Positions 1-11,939 of a DNA stretch of 64,000 nt are shown here, piece by piece (position 1 is the first letter of the stretch; each line of letters begins with the position of its first letter). This stretch comes from Siphonodentalium dalli (taxonomy: Eukaryota; Mollusca; Scaphopoda; Gadilida; Siphonodentaliidae). The notes below the pieces were generated by a model that did not search any database, was not told the origin of the DNA, and saw only the letters and a list, made by a program, of their open reading frames with translations. The stretch covers positions 44,399,797-44,463,796 of the forward strand of contig CP136061.1 in assembly GCA_032622095.1 (NCBI GenBank), read 5' to 3'. Position numbers and translations under genes: made by a program.

Positions 1-240
1 CTATGCTGAAGATGAGCGTATACAGACGGGTGTGGATTTTACGGTTTATTAGTTAAATTCATCACAAGAAGTTGAACAGTCTCTAAAATGTGAGCTTATT
101 AGAATAATTGATGTTCAGTTGCCTGTCATTGATACGTGTCACAAATGGACATGTATGTCTACAAATATACCATTTGTAACATACCGTTTGTAACATACCA
201 TTTTGACTGTAGTTTAAAGTACGTTTTCGTCCCTTTTCAG

Positions 241-288
241 GTGGCGATTAAACACATTGCGAAAGAAAAAGTCACCGAATGGGGACAG
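241..288 (+). CDS. PIM: Pim kinase, first visible coding exon (beta-3 strand, catalytic lysine)
   Basis: A 48-base exon coding for [16 protein letters not shown]. It is preceded by a pyrimidine-rich tract ending TTTTCAG (234-240) and followed by the donor GTGAGT (289-294). Both borders are phase 0. VAIK carries the ATP-anchoring lysine, and the following KEKVTEWG matches the family segment between beta-3 and the alpha-C helix. The exon is internal: no start codon belongs to it, and 1-240 shows no coding sequence that would continue the frame, so the 5' exon must lie upstream. Confidence 0.9.
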
Positions 289-3200
289 GTGAGTTACTAT
301 AACAAGTTAGAGTAGCGTGCGAATGTCGCATATTAGACGTCATTAAACGTTCCTTGCCCATGCAGTATTATATATCTCTAACTCATTTGTATTATAATTA
401 CCATATTGTTTGCATCGTCCATAGAGCACACAAGTGTATTTTGCACTAATTCATGACTCAAATTAATTCATTTCTTCTTTATGTTCTGTATAGCTTTGAG
501 TATAAAACTAGTTGGTCCCATAAATGGCCGTATTTAGTGTACAGTTCCCTTTTAATGATAATTCAATATCATCTAAGTTTGGACTCAATAACAGACAGCC
601 ACGCGCACCGCTCCTATGGTTGTATTCACGCTGTATATGTTATCGAGACGATATTGAATTAACATTTAACGGGGTTCGCGAACACTCCGTGTATCGATTA
701 CCTGGTCGTTGACCTGTCTGATATCAGCTACTTTCTGCCAGACCCTATATATCACACTCAGCGACAATTCTTACATTCAGCACTGTCACGGAACATTCCA
801 AAGATGGGTTGCTTCTCGAATACAACGAAAACATTCAACCATAAACTTAAATTGTCTCCCCATATATATAATCTTGCTCAAAACGCAATTAACCTCCCAA
901 GATATTTTCTTGGCCCAGCAAAACGATTGATATACTCCATCTTAATCGACCATATGGGGGACTATATGCTAATATATTCTTCCGTTTCATAATTGATGTG
1001 TTTAATTTGTTCCTATGTATGTTATCCAAGCAATGTTACTAGGCCAGTATCGCGAAGCCTAATATAATATAAATTGTGGAAATTCTTATCTCTTAATATT
1101 ATCTGGGAATTTGTCTGTGATTCAACAATGTCAATTATATATGAACATTTTATGTTTCAATTTCAAACGTATTTCCAGTTGAACAAAAATATTGCTACAA
1201 ATAAGCCAATAAACCTATTCAATTTCAATATTTATAGTTCAATATGGACTCATTTCAGAAAGAAATAAGTAATGTATGCATTAGTGTGGGCATGGCTAAC
1301 TAAAAGAAATAGGTGTTTTCTACTAATTATAATGTGTTTTCACATAATAACATACATATAAAGATATGAATTCAATATTTTTATTTTCAATTCAATGTGG
1401 CCATATTATAGTGATAACATGCTGTAACCCGTAAAATTCTACAAAGTTTATTATTATTATTGGTTTACCGTCGCATTCGCCTGCAATAGAAGTACAATTC
1501 GGTGCGTGTGTGAACAAACCATGTTTATTAAAGCATTCCGTGGGAAACACTAACAATCTGTTGAAGATCAGACGAAATTTGACACAGTTTCCGCGCTTTC
1601 GTCTGGGAACGTCATATGTTAGAGGTCACTGGGAACAATCAGCTGATTCAGTTTTAACGCATAAATTATATAGAGCGCGATTCAGGAGTGGTTATTATTA
1701 GTTATCTTCGGCAACATCGGGGGTACATGGAGATTTAATACCTGGATGTCGATTTTGAACCCCGAGGCGGAGCCGAGGGGTTCAAAAAGAGACATCCAGG
1801 TATTAAATCTCCATGTACCCCACGATGTTGCCGGAGATAACGATTTTGTCCCCACAACAATAACCATGTCTCCTTAATTTAAGTGTGATTTTCATAGGTT
1901 ATCCGATTAATTCACACCAATAAGAATAATTCAATAGCTGACCTAAGGATCCGGCGTCAGGTGACGTCAAATTCGGCGTACTAGAGCAACGTCACGATTG
2001 GTGGAAACTGCCAGTTCAAGGGTCATTCATATACCCCCGATGTTTCACGTGCTCATATACCCCCGATGTTTGGCGCACGTTCTCTTATACCCCACTGCCA
2101 AGGGTGACGGGGGACATGGTGATTAAAACGTGGCGTTGTAGCCAATCAGATTGCTAGCTACAACCGGATGTGGGGACAAGATATCATATAGAGTACGATT
2201 CAGGAGTGGTTATGATATCATATTCACTCGTTACTGTAGTTTTAACACTATTCGCTTCAAATTATGACAAACGTTTGCTTCACCTATACACTACATGGTC
2301 AAAACTGTCGGATCGAAAATGATGATAAAACAGCATATTCTGAAAATCATATGGAACACATTTACACAGATTCGTATTGAACTCAATAGGGGACATATAC
2401 CACTGTAATGTTGAATGACGGCGCGAGCTCCTGAGAAATCCCATTTTATAACACTAATATGGCCGTATTAATCCTAGTTGTTTTCTACTAAGGAGTCCAC
2501 AGTGGACCTATTGTTTAACAATATAAATGTCCATTTTATTGTGAGAATATAGTATAACGCGTACGCGGCCTAGTGTAAGTCTTATTCGTGTACATTATAA
2601 TATAAATATATATAGTTTTATAACATAAATATATATAGTCTTATAATATCAATATATAGAGTCATAGAACTTGGCGAAAATATATTCTCACATTTCCTTT
2701 TCCACGTAAAAAGTCAGGCCCGCGATCAATTGGGGCCTATATATATAATAGTAATTGTATCTTTGCTTCCTATATCTCCAATTAAAAGTGCACAGGTTCT
2801 CCAGTACCCGCAGGTTAACGTATACTTTAAAAGAGATATCGGTAAAATATTGACTCATATTGTAATAAAATGGACAAAGCAAAGGCTCGATGCCATTGAG
2901 ATATTGAGTTAGAACATCATTGTGTTGCTTCTATAGTGAACGAATTCTGTTTGTTCTGGATCGCGGATCGAACGAAGTCTACGCAACAACGAAATAGCAA
3001 CGATAAACATTCTTTTAACTGCATGCAAGGCCATTGAAGTACGATTTTAAGATATAGGAAATTTTTTAAGTTGTATACGTATACGTTTTGTGATGATGGT
3101 AATCGAGTGCATATATATATATATATATAGTGACGGGTATTGTATTTAATGATTCAAATTAACTCGCGGAAAAGCACTCATAGTTTATGGATGAGTACGG

Positions 3201-6200
3201 GTATCACTCAGTACAGGTTGTCATCCAATACATCAGGTGCAGTACACGTTCTATAAACGGCAAGACATCGCCGCGGGCTTTAGTGCATTTAATTCATACT
3301 CCGATCTCCTGTACACCAAGCACGGATCAGGAAGATCGGGCGGAGAAGTATACGCGCTCTATGGCCTCTGTTTTTTTTCATATGACCTTGTTATACCCGG
3401 ATGAATGCCGCAATCACTTGCTATAGTCTCTTCCGCGCTTGGTACGCGACAATAACGAGTTGCAGTCGCGTTGACACTTCGGTTCACCTGCTATCCACCC
3501 GACATTTCTGTGGTCTCCTTCTATGACATGTCGCAGGTGAACTTTTAGAGCAACATATCGTGTTGGCATTTCACTGGACATAAATTATATCTGATCACGC
3601 ATTATAGCATAACGTCCCAGTCAGCGACATGACCTCGCGATTAATATCGTCCTAAATTTACAAACTAAAGGGTTCGCGATATGGCTGGAGATATCATGTT
3701 CGGGTCACCATATGGAACCATATCAGACACTCGCATTGTTACTTTCACCTATGCTTAACGTGGCAAAATTTTCGACAACGTCCTATATACTAATTAAGTA
3801 TAAATTATACACGCATCGGTTTGGGACGTTTGTGTTATATCTAGTTTCAAGACTGTCATCATTATGTATAAACGTGCAAGATTCAAGATTTTATTCGATA
3901 ACGAAAGCTCCATATCGGAACATCAAATTTGTAAATAGTGGAAGAAGATAAGAAAATATAACAATAAATAATAAATAATATAACTATAATAATAACGAGC
4001 ACCAGTTTTCTGTATAATGGGAGTAACGTGCATTCAAACAAACTAAAGTATACTACTATTTCAGGAAATCACGTATGCATTATTTATCAGATTTCGTTGC
4101 TATATATTATGCACTACTAACTGAAGCTCTACATAGACAGACATAGATCATTCACACACAAAATATCCATACAATTCTGGAAAAGGCAACTACCACTGGG
4201 TTCAAACATGTTATCATATATATTTGAGATGCCCCGATTCTCAAATATCTCTACGTTGTATGACGGTTTATAATCATCTGCCTGTTTATACCAGTCTCTT
4301 TGAAAAACCGACGAAAATCCTATTGGATATATATATATTCAAGATTCAAGATTTTATTGATAACAAACCATTACAATGGTGTCAGCCAAACAATTTAAAC
4401 ACAAACACTGAAAATATAACATGCAAAGTAACCTGTATAAAACAATGGAAGGGTGATATCTAGAGACGTATATCCGTTAGGACCTTCGTCGGCTTTTCAA
4501 TGTGACTGGACTGTTATCAGATCTCCAATTCGACAATCGACTTCCAAACCATGCATGGTGATACGTGTAAGTTCATGCATTCATGTTTATATTTCCAGTT
4601 AAATGGCCACGCCGTTCCCTTGGAGATATGCTTGCTTCAGAAAGTACAAAACGTTCCAGGAGTAATTGCTATACTTGACTATTACATCCGTCCTGATAGC
4701 TTTATCATCGTCATGGAGAGGCCTGAACCGGTGAAGGACATGTTCGATTACATCACAGAGAAAGGTGCTTTAAAGGAAGACCTGTGCAGAGACTTCTTCC
4801 GTCAGATTCTTGAAATAGTTCATAACATTCATAAGTGCGGAGTGATACACAGAGACATCAAAGACGAAAACATTCTCGTCGATCTTAAAACAGGACAGTT
4901 GAGACTTATTGACTTTGGTTCTGGTGCTTTCATCAAAGACACAGTCTATGTGGATTTTGATGGTGAGTATATCTTCTGTGTGTTTCTCTCTCTCTCTCCC
5001 CTCTCTCTCTCTCTCTCACTCTCGCTCTCTCTCTCTCCGTCTATCTCTTCAACTCATCTCTTTATTTCAATCACATTGCACCTGTAACATACGGTTTGGG
5101 TCTTTCCATCGTGACTTGAAAGTCCAGACGAATGATGACGGTAATACCATACACTATACGCATTGTGGAGGTTTTGGTTTTGGTTCTTAAGATCGTTTTA
5201 GAAGAAGCACAACTATTGTTTATGTTTGCTAACCAAGTAAACAATGTATTGTCTGGGTCAGTTCTTTTTGTCTGGGTTTGTTAGACTTCACTGGAGAAGA
5301 TAGATTTTTTTAGCTTGACTTGTTTGTCGAGCGGCGCGGAATTTGAACACTTTCCCAAGGTAATACCCCGGCGTTTGTAAAGCCTTGCCAAATTCGTCTG
5401 TTTTGGCGGCAAACTAGCAAAGAGAAGCCCTTAAACAAATATTTGGGTGGAGAGTACGTTTCAAATTTGATCTTTTTTCGAAATTCGTTTTATTTCCTTA
5501 GTCATATTAAATAGGTTTCAATGTCACGGGATTGGCCGCCAATACAAAATATCCAGTCCTTAAATAAATAGTTAATAATATAAACTCGTGCAATGTCTAA
5601 GTGCTCTATAAAGTGCTCAAATTTTCCTTAATTTTTTTTAAACATACTACATGTACTTGTGACTTAATCATCAAAAACGTATTCTAAGCATAGTAATGAT
5701 TGAACTTTTCCCTCCAAACTGTGCCAGTCTACTTTTTATAACACCCTAGCAGCATAACAGTCTTGATACTAATCACCGAAACACCCTTGAATACGTTTGC
5801 AGACTATGCGTGTGGGATGCTACTTCGCTGCCAACTAATAACGATGTATACCAACAGAGCATGGTGGGCGTATATTGGAAATGTATATATAGCTCAGCGT
5901 GCCTCCAAACAAATAGACTGTACTTCTCTTAGTCACAAGAATGCATCAAAGACTAGCATTATAAAATGTTATGGAGTCTATATAACTCTCGTAAGCGGCC
6001 GCAAGATATACGACGCACACCGTCTCGTTGATGTATAACGTGCGTTTGACTTTTATCCGCTCTCTCTCCAGTGGTGTAGGTACTAACGCCGAATGCCTCG
6101 CATTCCATCGCGATGATACATCCCTTGGGATATGCCTGTTTGAAGCTGTCGACTGTAGCATCCTCGCACTCACTGCTCGCGACTGGTACTAGCGGAGCAC

Positions 6201-9200
6201 ATAATCGAATTCATACGACCGTGTATAGTCTAGTGTCTACTCGTAAACTTATAGTCTAGACTCGTTAAGGAGGAGGTCAGCATACTCGTGATTCGTCTAT
6301 TGCAAACAGTAGACATTTAGCGCAGACAAGGGTCGACACCCATATCTACTGTTCCGTGGCGATCAAAGAATTGGCCCCCTGAGACGGTCATATGTGAATG
6401 ATCTACCGAGCAATACACTTTTGAACGCGTCGCTTTTGCCAAATCGGGCTTACTAATTTTAGGTGCATCTATATAAGCCAGAGCATTGTCTTCGAAATAG
6501 CATGGTGTATTGAGTGCGAATATACAGTTCTCGTAAACTTGTATCTTTATATTAATCATTTTAACTCTGGGGCGTTGTACGGGGTTGCTGTTCGGAATTG
6601 ATATCTTGATGTTTTGCATATGCGCTGAATAATTATTTTATACTGTTTTTATCGCAACCAAGATCAGCGAATTGTGTAGAAATTTCTTGTGTTTTAAGGA
6701 AAATCGGTCTGAATTAAATTATGATTGATCTGGTGCCACCTATTGCATATTCATGACTAGCGTCTGATTTATTGTATTGAATTCGTGATGTCTGGATCAA
6801 CACTTCAAATTTTGAATAATATGAATGGTGATGCCATAAGAAATGTTAACTAATTCGCGGAACGGGGAAATGTGACAAAAAGTTGTTGAATTATTATTCA
6901 CACTGTATATTCGAGAATGGTCATGAAATTATCATTGGCGCGACTCGCGGCGACTGTATACGATATACCGGTATACAATACTTGTGCGTGTGATGACTCT
7001 TCAGTGCCTATAGCTGAAATGTTTAACCATCAAGTCACGCTTTAATTCTTAAGCGTCCGTACTGTATTTACTCCCTGTTCCTTTATTCAGACCCATGCGA
7101 GGTGATTAAGCTTGAGTTATGCAACTTAAGTCATTCCTTACAAAAGATTTGCGTAGTCACGGAAAACCATTAAAACCATTTAAACGAGTCGCCCATTCAT
7201 TTCGGGTCGACAAATACGTCACAGAAGCGCGTTTGTAAACATAGTAGCTAGGTAAAATATGTCTGAGCGCAACAAACAATCGTCGTGTACGTAGCGTTCC
7301 CACCGTAAGCGATGTACTGTTCTGACCTGATCACCTTGGCAGGTCCCGTGCATTCCGCGCATGCCTGAGTGTACCAGAGCGAGGCGATGAGCTATCCGAA
7401 CAAACCCGCCCCAGGCAGTGTCGTTACTGTGTAGATTCTCACGGGTGGAGTAACTGGTTGAATTGGTTTTCGTTGAAAGGAGTGTCGCGTCTGTTAACAA
7501 GCAATCATATATTATTGCGCTCGTCCGTCTCAAATGTCACGAGACTCGGTACTTACTAAATGTTGGCTTATATGCTACCACAAGTCTACGGTCTTATGAA
7601 CTAACGCCCCGAACACATATAGAGAAAGAAAGACATGGCAAAAGATTATAACATGACATGAAAGTTCGATGAAGCGTCTAATTTCCTGGAACTCTGTATT
7701 TGTGCTACTACACTACTAAGTGTGAAGTCTTGTGAACCGTGAACGAAAACGCTGAACACATAGCCAGAACGAAAGACATAGACGTAGCCAACATACAGCA
7801 AAACATTAATGCTGTCGTGCAAACTCTATAAAGGTCCATGACTGTTATATGGCATATCAAATACGAGGCACTGGGAGTTGATGGGTTAAATTGATCTGGG
7901 TCACGAACTTGTTACATCATATGACATGCACCAAACGAGAAGGCCATGTTGATCATTAGTATGACATTGTAGTCGATGGGTTCTACGTAGACGATTTAAA
8001 ACGAGACAAACATCCCTCCATTTGATATAAGGCCAAAACAAAACACTTCTCTGTTTCCGATACATTGGGAAAATTTTCCTGGCAGGCAGGAAGGGATTTT
8101 TTTTTTGCAAATTGTTTTTTTTTTTAACCTTGGGTAAAAGCATGTTGTCCCTTGTTAATTCACTCTGCAGTAAGATATCTACCAATGTTGAGCTTAATAA
8201 CCCACTTATTTTTGCTATTGGTATTGGGAAAACGATAAATATTCACATTCACACTCTAACAGTTAACTATATAGACTAGCTTTCTGGAGAAAATTGGAGA
8301 AAAAAATTGAGGCAGGCAAGAAAATCTCAGCCAGGCAGCTGGGGTGTCGGAAACAAAGAGGTTTTTTTGTTTTGGCCTAATGGAAAGATGGAGAGATAAT
8401 GAAACGTTGTTATGAAACTGATCGTTTACGTTTATGCATGTGCGTGTGCTAACTGTTGGTTGTGTCCAATTGATCACTATACTAGAGCCTTCATGTATTT
8501 CCAGGTACTCGAGTGTACAGTCCTCCAGAGTGGATCAAGTATCACCGATACCACGGAAGACCAGCCACAGTCTGGTCCCTTGGGATTTTACTCTTCGATA
8601 TGGTCTGCGGAGACATTCCATTTGAACAAGACGATCAAATAATGAAGGCCGAGCTGAGCTTCAAGGGCCGAGTCAGCAATGGTACGTTTTATATCAATTG
8701 CCATCCAAACCAACACAAATCAATTTTATATGCCAGTTTAAATAATGGACGTATTATGATATTGGTATGTCCGTCCCTTCGTTGTTTTCGAATGTTGGCT
8801 CCTTTGTTTAAAGTCTTTATGACACAAACATATGTTGATCGATATTAGTTATGGTATGCACCAAATCGCATACAGTTGGTGTAGGCCACAGAACCATAAA
8901 GAGCATTTCCACATATCAAGACATGGAATTTTACTGCGTGTCAACGCCCCTTGGATAATTGTCATCCATAACATTTAGCTGTGCATGTCTATCCACGTAA
9001 TGCTAAATCGTAAAGCAGATTGTTAGCAATGGTCTGGTGAAATTGGCAATAAAATCGAATAAATTAGATACTTCAGACTGTAAGAATCGATCGCAATTCT
9101 ACCTAACCGTCCCGGGTTACAAGAAACTGTGCTATTGCCTAGTTTTAATATCTGTATCAGTACTATCAGTTGCTCCCCAAGGGAGACAATTGCTTTCGTG

Positions 9201-10110
9201 TGATAGCGGAGAATGAATGCGGATGCAGATATAATCCCATTCTTTTTGACACTCGCGTTGAAATGATACTTTTATAAGGCGGATCTAGAATACAAAAGAA
9301 GCAGGCTTGTATCTAATAAACGTTTTTTCAAATCCGGTTAAATTGCTTCATCATACACAGTAATGCTATAAGTAATCGACTCTTTAACTACAGCATAATT
9401 ATGGGTAACCGAGAGCTTTCCGATGAATGGCAACAAGCCATATTTCCGACTAAATCCTGAAAAGTTACCCATAATTCTGCTGTAGTTAAAGAGTCGATTA
9501 CTTTGGGCATTACTGTAGCATTATACGTGACACGCGGATCTGTCTCGTGCTATCCGTGACTGGGAAGGCTCCATTTAACCGGCACGAACTTTCACGCCAA
9601 GGCTTTCATTTATTGTTCATTGGTGGAAACACATTTTTTTTTAAACCGGAATTTCTGTCTGTATTTGTATATTTGAGACAGAAAATCTGAAAAGAAAAGT
9701 CGCCCTTTTGGCAATTTTAGTCATTAGTTTATTAACATGTTTTAATTTTAAACATATTGTTTTGTAAATTTGGATTTAGAAAGGGATTTGGGTACAAGTT
9801 TCAACAACTTATACAACTCATCTCCCTGTACAAGGGTTGTTTTGCAATTTTATTGAAACAAATGTGTATATTTACATGAAAGTTGTATTCAATTTATCGT
9901 GTTTGCTTAAAATTCCTTTCATCTCCAATTGCAGAAGCGAAAGACCTGATCAGTAGGTGTCTGAAGACGAGGCCATCCGAGAGGATAACACTCGAACAGA
10001 TCCTCGACCACCCATGGATGAAGATTACCTCGCCAATTCCAATCGAATCCAAGCGCTCGGGCAAGAATAGTGTCGATGCGCAGTCGATGAGCAGCCAGGA
10101 GAGCATATGA
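241..10110 (+). CDS. PIM: Pim-family serine/threonine protein kinase, 3' part of gene (4 exons, joined)
   Basis: Joining 241-288, 4599-4962, 8505-8681 and 9935-10110 gives 765 bases, that is 254 residues plus TGA, with every junction at a GT-AG border in matching phase. Numbering from the first visible residue, it shows VAIK with catalytic Lys4, alpha-C Glu25, the proline-containing ERPEP hinge (56-60) that is typical of Pim kinases, HRDIKDEN (100-107), DFGSG (121-125), the activation-segment end PPEW (144-147) and the alpha-H HPWM (222-225). Pim kinases are constitutively active cytosolic/nuclear survival and growth kinases; this role is inferred from family membership. The glycine-rich loop and start codon are missing because the upstream exon lies before the window. 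The C-terminal tail of about 28 residues is Ser/Lys-rich. A different CAMK-group kinase is unlikely given the [14 protein letters not shown]-type segment spanning exons 2 and 3. No key residue is missing. Confidence 0.93.
395..535 (+). repeat. Dispersed repeat, copy 1 of 2
   Basis: The run TTTGCATCGTCCATA, GTGTATTTTGCAC, GACTCAAATTAATTCATTT and GAGTATAAAA recurs in the same order and orientation at 57442-57560 with scattered substitutions. I do not recognise the family; ends are approximate. Confidence 0.55.
1701..1841. repeat. Single long hairpin (foldback element), 141 bp
   Basis: The left arm starting GTTATCTTCGGCAACATCG is the near-perfect reverse complement of the right arm ending CGATGTTGCCGGAGATAAC. 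The arms are about 60 bases each around a GC-rich centre (GAGGCGGAGCCGAGG). A 28-base direct repeat ending GATTCAGGAGTGGTTAT lies just upstream (about 1671-1697) and again at about 2187-2213. It is a non-coding foldback element of unknown family. Confidence 0.75.
4337..4456 (-). mobile_element. 3' tail of a non-LTR retrotransposon-like repeat in the Pim intron
   Basis: Read on the minus strand it ends in AATAAAATCTTGAATCTTGA, a polyadenylation-type hexamer followed by a short repeated tail, as seen at 3' ends of many invertebrate LINEs. The same 120 bases recur at 58127-58250 and 58920-59040, and the tail alone recurs near 3875-3900. No reverse transcriptase is attached, so family assignment is open. 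Confidence 0.45.
4599..4962 (+). CDS. PIM: Pim kinase, main catalytic exon (alpha-C to activation segment)
   Basis: A 364-base exon starting after TTTCCAG (4592-4598) in phase 0 and ending in phase 1 at the donor GTGAGT (4963). It encodes residues 17-137 of the visible protein: alpha-C ([10 protein letters not shown]), hinge ERPEP, catalytic loop HRDIKDEN and DFGSG. Open reading continues upstream to 4551 and downstream into a CT-rich intron stretch. Those extensions have no Pim similarity and are excluded by the splice sites and by the exact join to the next exon, which restores the DFDGTRVYS segment. Confidence 0.93.
4963..8504 (+). other. Pim intron (3542 bases)
   Basis: It is bounded by GTGAGT and TTTCCAG. 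It starts with a CT-rich low-complexity run at 4984-5041 and contains an imperfect inverted repeat at about 8017-8100 versus 8305-8395 (shared cores TCGGAAACA and TTTTGTTTTGGCC). Nothing else recognisable is seen. Confidence 0.8.
4984..5041. repeat. CT-rich microsatellite
   Basis: The stretch is a run of CTCTCT units with a few interruptions just inside the donor of the second visible intron. It keeps one frame open by coding SL repeats, but this is intronic. Confidence 0.85.
8505..8681 (+). CDS. PIM: Pim kinase, activation segment and alpha-F exon
   Basis: A 177-base exon entered in phase 1 after TTTCCAG (8498-8504) and left in phase 1 at the donor GTACGT (8682). It encodes [19 protein letters not shown], then [19 protein letters not shown] and the start of alpha-G. 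The PPEW motif replaces the APE of most kinases, as expected for Pim. The tryptophan and glycine of WSLG and the GDIPF segment are intact. Downstream reading-through after 8681 is intron sequence. Confidence 0.93.
8682..9934 (+). other. Pim intron (1253 bases)
   Basis: It is bounded by GTACGT and TTGCAG. It contains one foldback element at 9357-9516; the remainder has no recognisable feature. Confidence 0.85.
9357..9516. mobile_element. Foldback MITE, truncated copy (ACAGTAATGC family)
   Basis: It begins ACAGTAATGC and ends GCATTACTGT. The arms share TAATCGACTC and TTAACTACAGCA with their reverse complements. The inner left arm is shortened relative to the copy at 11222-11439, so it joins GGGTAACC directly to GAGAGCTTTCCGATGAATGG. 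It has no coding capacity and lies in the last Pim intron. Confidence 0.75.
9935..10110 (+). CDS. PIM: Pim kinase, last coding exon
   Basis: A 176-base exon after the acceptor TTGCAG (9929-9934), completing a split GAA codon and ending at TGA (10108-10110). It encodes [20 protein letters not shown], then ILDHPWMK, the standard kinase C-lobe ending whose invariant arginine lies in RPSER. A hydrophilic Ser/Lys-rich tail of about 28 residues follows and ends in SSQESI. The tail is longer than the short tails seen in many Pim proteins and has no domain I recognise. Confidence 0.92.
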
Positions 10111-10830
10111 CAAAGGAACAGACCCTTTGGCGGGTTTATACGTGCAATTCACTGGGTTTGAGAACCCTGACGCCCCCATACGTCGCACATCACCCACAAT
10201 GTGCAAAACAGGGAGACTGCCGCGCCAAAATGCACGGATATGGAGAGTGCCGAAGCGGACCGAATCATCACGATTCTATCCGAACTGTTACCGGGACAGA
10301 TATCGGCGCATATCCTAATCATGCGAGAACGAGTGTGTTAGGCGAGGAGCGACCCCAGCATATGCCTTCTCAATACAAAGACATGCGCGTTGGTGTATAA
10401 GCGCATGAACATTTTTGTTGAGCAACCGAGTTTCATGAACACTAGTTGCTTAGCAACACATTCACATAATGGTGCTCTCATTTGACGTTACTCGTGTGAC
10501 ATTTCCTGCAAGTAGCACTGATGTAATCCATGACCCATTCATGGCCAACTAAAGCATCCCATCCACCGAAGTGCTGTCAACGAATTCTCTTCAACTATTC
10601 CAACAATCGTTCACTACAGACGAACATTTATTTAAACATGACAAGAATAGAACTGGGAGCAAAACAACATCGTTAAATGAACTCATAGTGCAGGGCGTGT
10701 CGAGTGTATGTTATCACTTCTTACATTGCAAACGCCATTTCTATACATTCACAGAATATTTTTGCCATATATAAGTGTTTGAAAGCTGTTTGTAATCAAA
10801 ATGTTAATAAAGATGGCGGACATTTTTGAA
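10111..10830 (+). other. Probable 3' UTR of the Pim gene
   Basis: This is the stretch between the stop codon and a canonical polyadenylation signal. It contains no conserved coding sequence. The extent is inferred from the AATAAA at 10806-10811; earlier weak signals could give a shorter transcript. Confidence 0.5.
10806..10811 (+). promoter_or_regulatory. Candidate polyadenylation signal AATAAA
   Basis: This AATAAA is the first canonical hexamer I see downstream of the Pim stop, about 700 bases after it. GT-rich sequence that could act as a downstream element appears only from about 11040, so the exact cleavage site is uncertain. Confidence 0.45.
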
Positions 10831-11039
10831 AGCACCGCATGCTTACATCGCACGAAACATTTGGAGCTTTCATGAAATTTTTCTAACATTATTTTGTCTG
10901 GAAAATACGTTGCTTTACGCCTGGAATCAAACACCAATTCATGTCCATACTATGTCAATATCATTGATCTCTTGTACATAGTAACTCTTGTAAATATCAT
11001 ATTAATTTATTCAGATTCAGGAGTATGATGTATGTCTGA

Positions 11040-11168
11040 CTAATGGTGCTTGTCGCATGGGTGTGGTCGCGTGTGTTTGTGTGGTGACGCCCGTATGTGT
11101 GTGACAGTGATGTCGATTTAATGTGTTTGTGATGGCGTCCATGTGTGTGTGAGTGGGGGGGGGGGGTG
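11040..11168. repeat. GT/G-rich low-complexity tract
   Basis: Dense GTGTGT and TGTGTG runs end in an uninterrupted run of about 12 G at 11155-11166. It is simple sequence only. Confidence 0.7.
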
Positions 11169-11221
11169 TGTTTAGAATGACTCTGGTGTGAGGTTTGTAT
11201 GTTTGCTAGTGCGGCGTAAAT

Positions 11222-11439
11222 ACAGTAATGCCCTAAGTAATCGACTCATTAACCACAGCAGAATTATGGGTAACTTTTCAGGATTTACGGAAATATGGCT
11301 TGTTGCCATTCATTGGAAAGCTCTCACCGAGAGCTTTTCGATGAATGGCAACAAGTCATATTTCCGACTATATCCTGAAAAGTTACCCTTAATTCTGCTG
11401 TGGTTAAGGAGTCAATTATTTAGAGCATTACTTTACTGT
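11222..11439. mobile_element. Foldback MITE, full copy (ACAGTAATGC family)
   Basis: A 218-bp near-palindrome: ACAGTAATGCCCTAAGTAAT at the left and its complement at the right end (ATTACTTTACTGT). The centre is AAAGCTCTCACCGAGAGCTTT. It is related over its length to 9357-9516. The target-site duplication is unclear. It lies about 410 bases past the Pim polyadenylation signal. Confidence 0.78.
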
Positions 11440-11753
11440 ACATGCCGAGTTCACTTGAATAGTTGTTAGGAGTTGAGAGCATGTGAAGAACGAGAGTCTG
11501 TTCAAGTTTGTTATGGTTGTTACTTACATCGGGATATTAATAAAACCATCTAAAATAATAAATAATTGTTTTTATCTGTTAATTTAATGTCCTAGCAGAA
11601 TTTTCCCGGCGATATATATTTCCAGTCCCGTCCCTAATTGTATCTGACTCCACACTAGTTGCCTTAAAGGGACACAAAGCACTGGTAGTGGGTAAAAGTG
11701 CAAAAATATAGAAGTCTATAAAAACAAAACCACTAAGAAGAACACAGATATAG

Positions 11754-11893
11754 ACAGAACACAACGCGCATCTTAATCGAGAATCTTTTACCGAATGAGT
11801 TGTGGATGGCGCAAGGATATATAAATATAACTTTGCGCCGTCCGCAACGAGTTCGATAAAAGATTCGAGATTATGATGCAAGTTGTGTTCTGT
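11754..11893. repeat. Single long hairpin, 140 bp (ACAGAACACAAC family)
   Basis: ACAGAACACAAC at the left end pairs with GTTGTGTTCTGT at the right end. Most of the arms pair, with about one mismatch in eight, around an AT-rich loop GGATATATAAATATAAC. It has no coding content and is probably a MITE of unknown family. Confidence 0.75.
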
Positions 11894-11939
11894 ATTTATT
11901 CTACACCGTTCAGTCAGATAAGTTCAATCCATGAATGTC

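Larger units (their letters stand above)
289..4598 (+). other. Pim intron (4310 bases)
   Basis: It is bounded by GTGAGT and TTTCCAG. It contains a dispersed-repeat copy near 400-535, a 141-bp hairpin at 1701-1841, short CCCCGATGTTT tandem sequence at 2029-2095, a small TA microsatellite near 3112-3128 and a LINE-like tail at 4337-4456. The rest shows no recognisable feature. Confidence 0.8.

Noticed and set aside
4909-5190. Open frame running from the Pim exon into an SLSLSL-rich sequence
   Set aside because: It is read-through into the CT-rich intron after a good donor at 4963, and the spliced frame restores Pim sequence.
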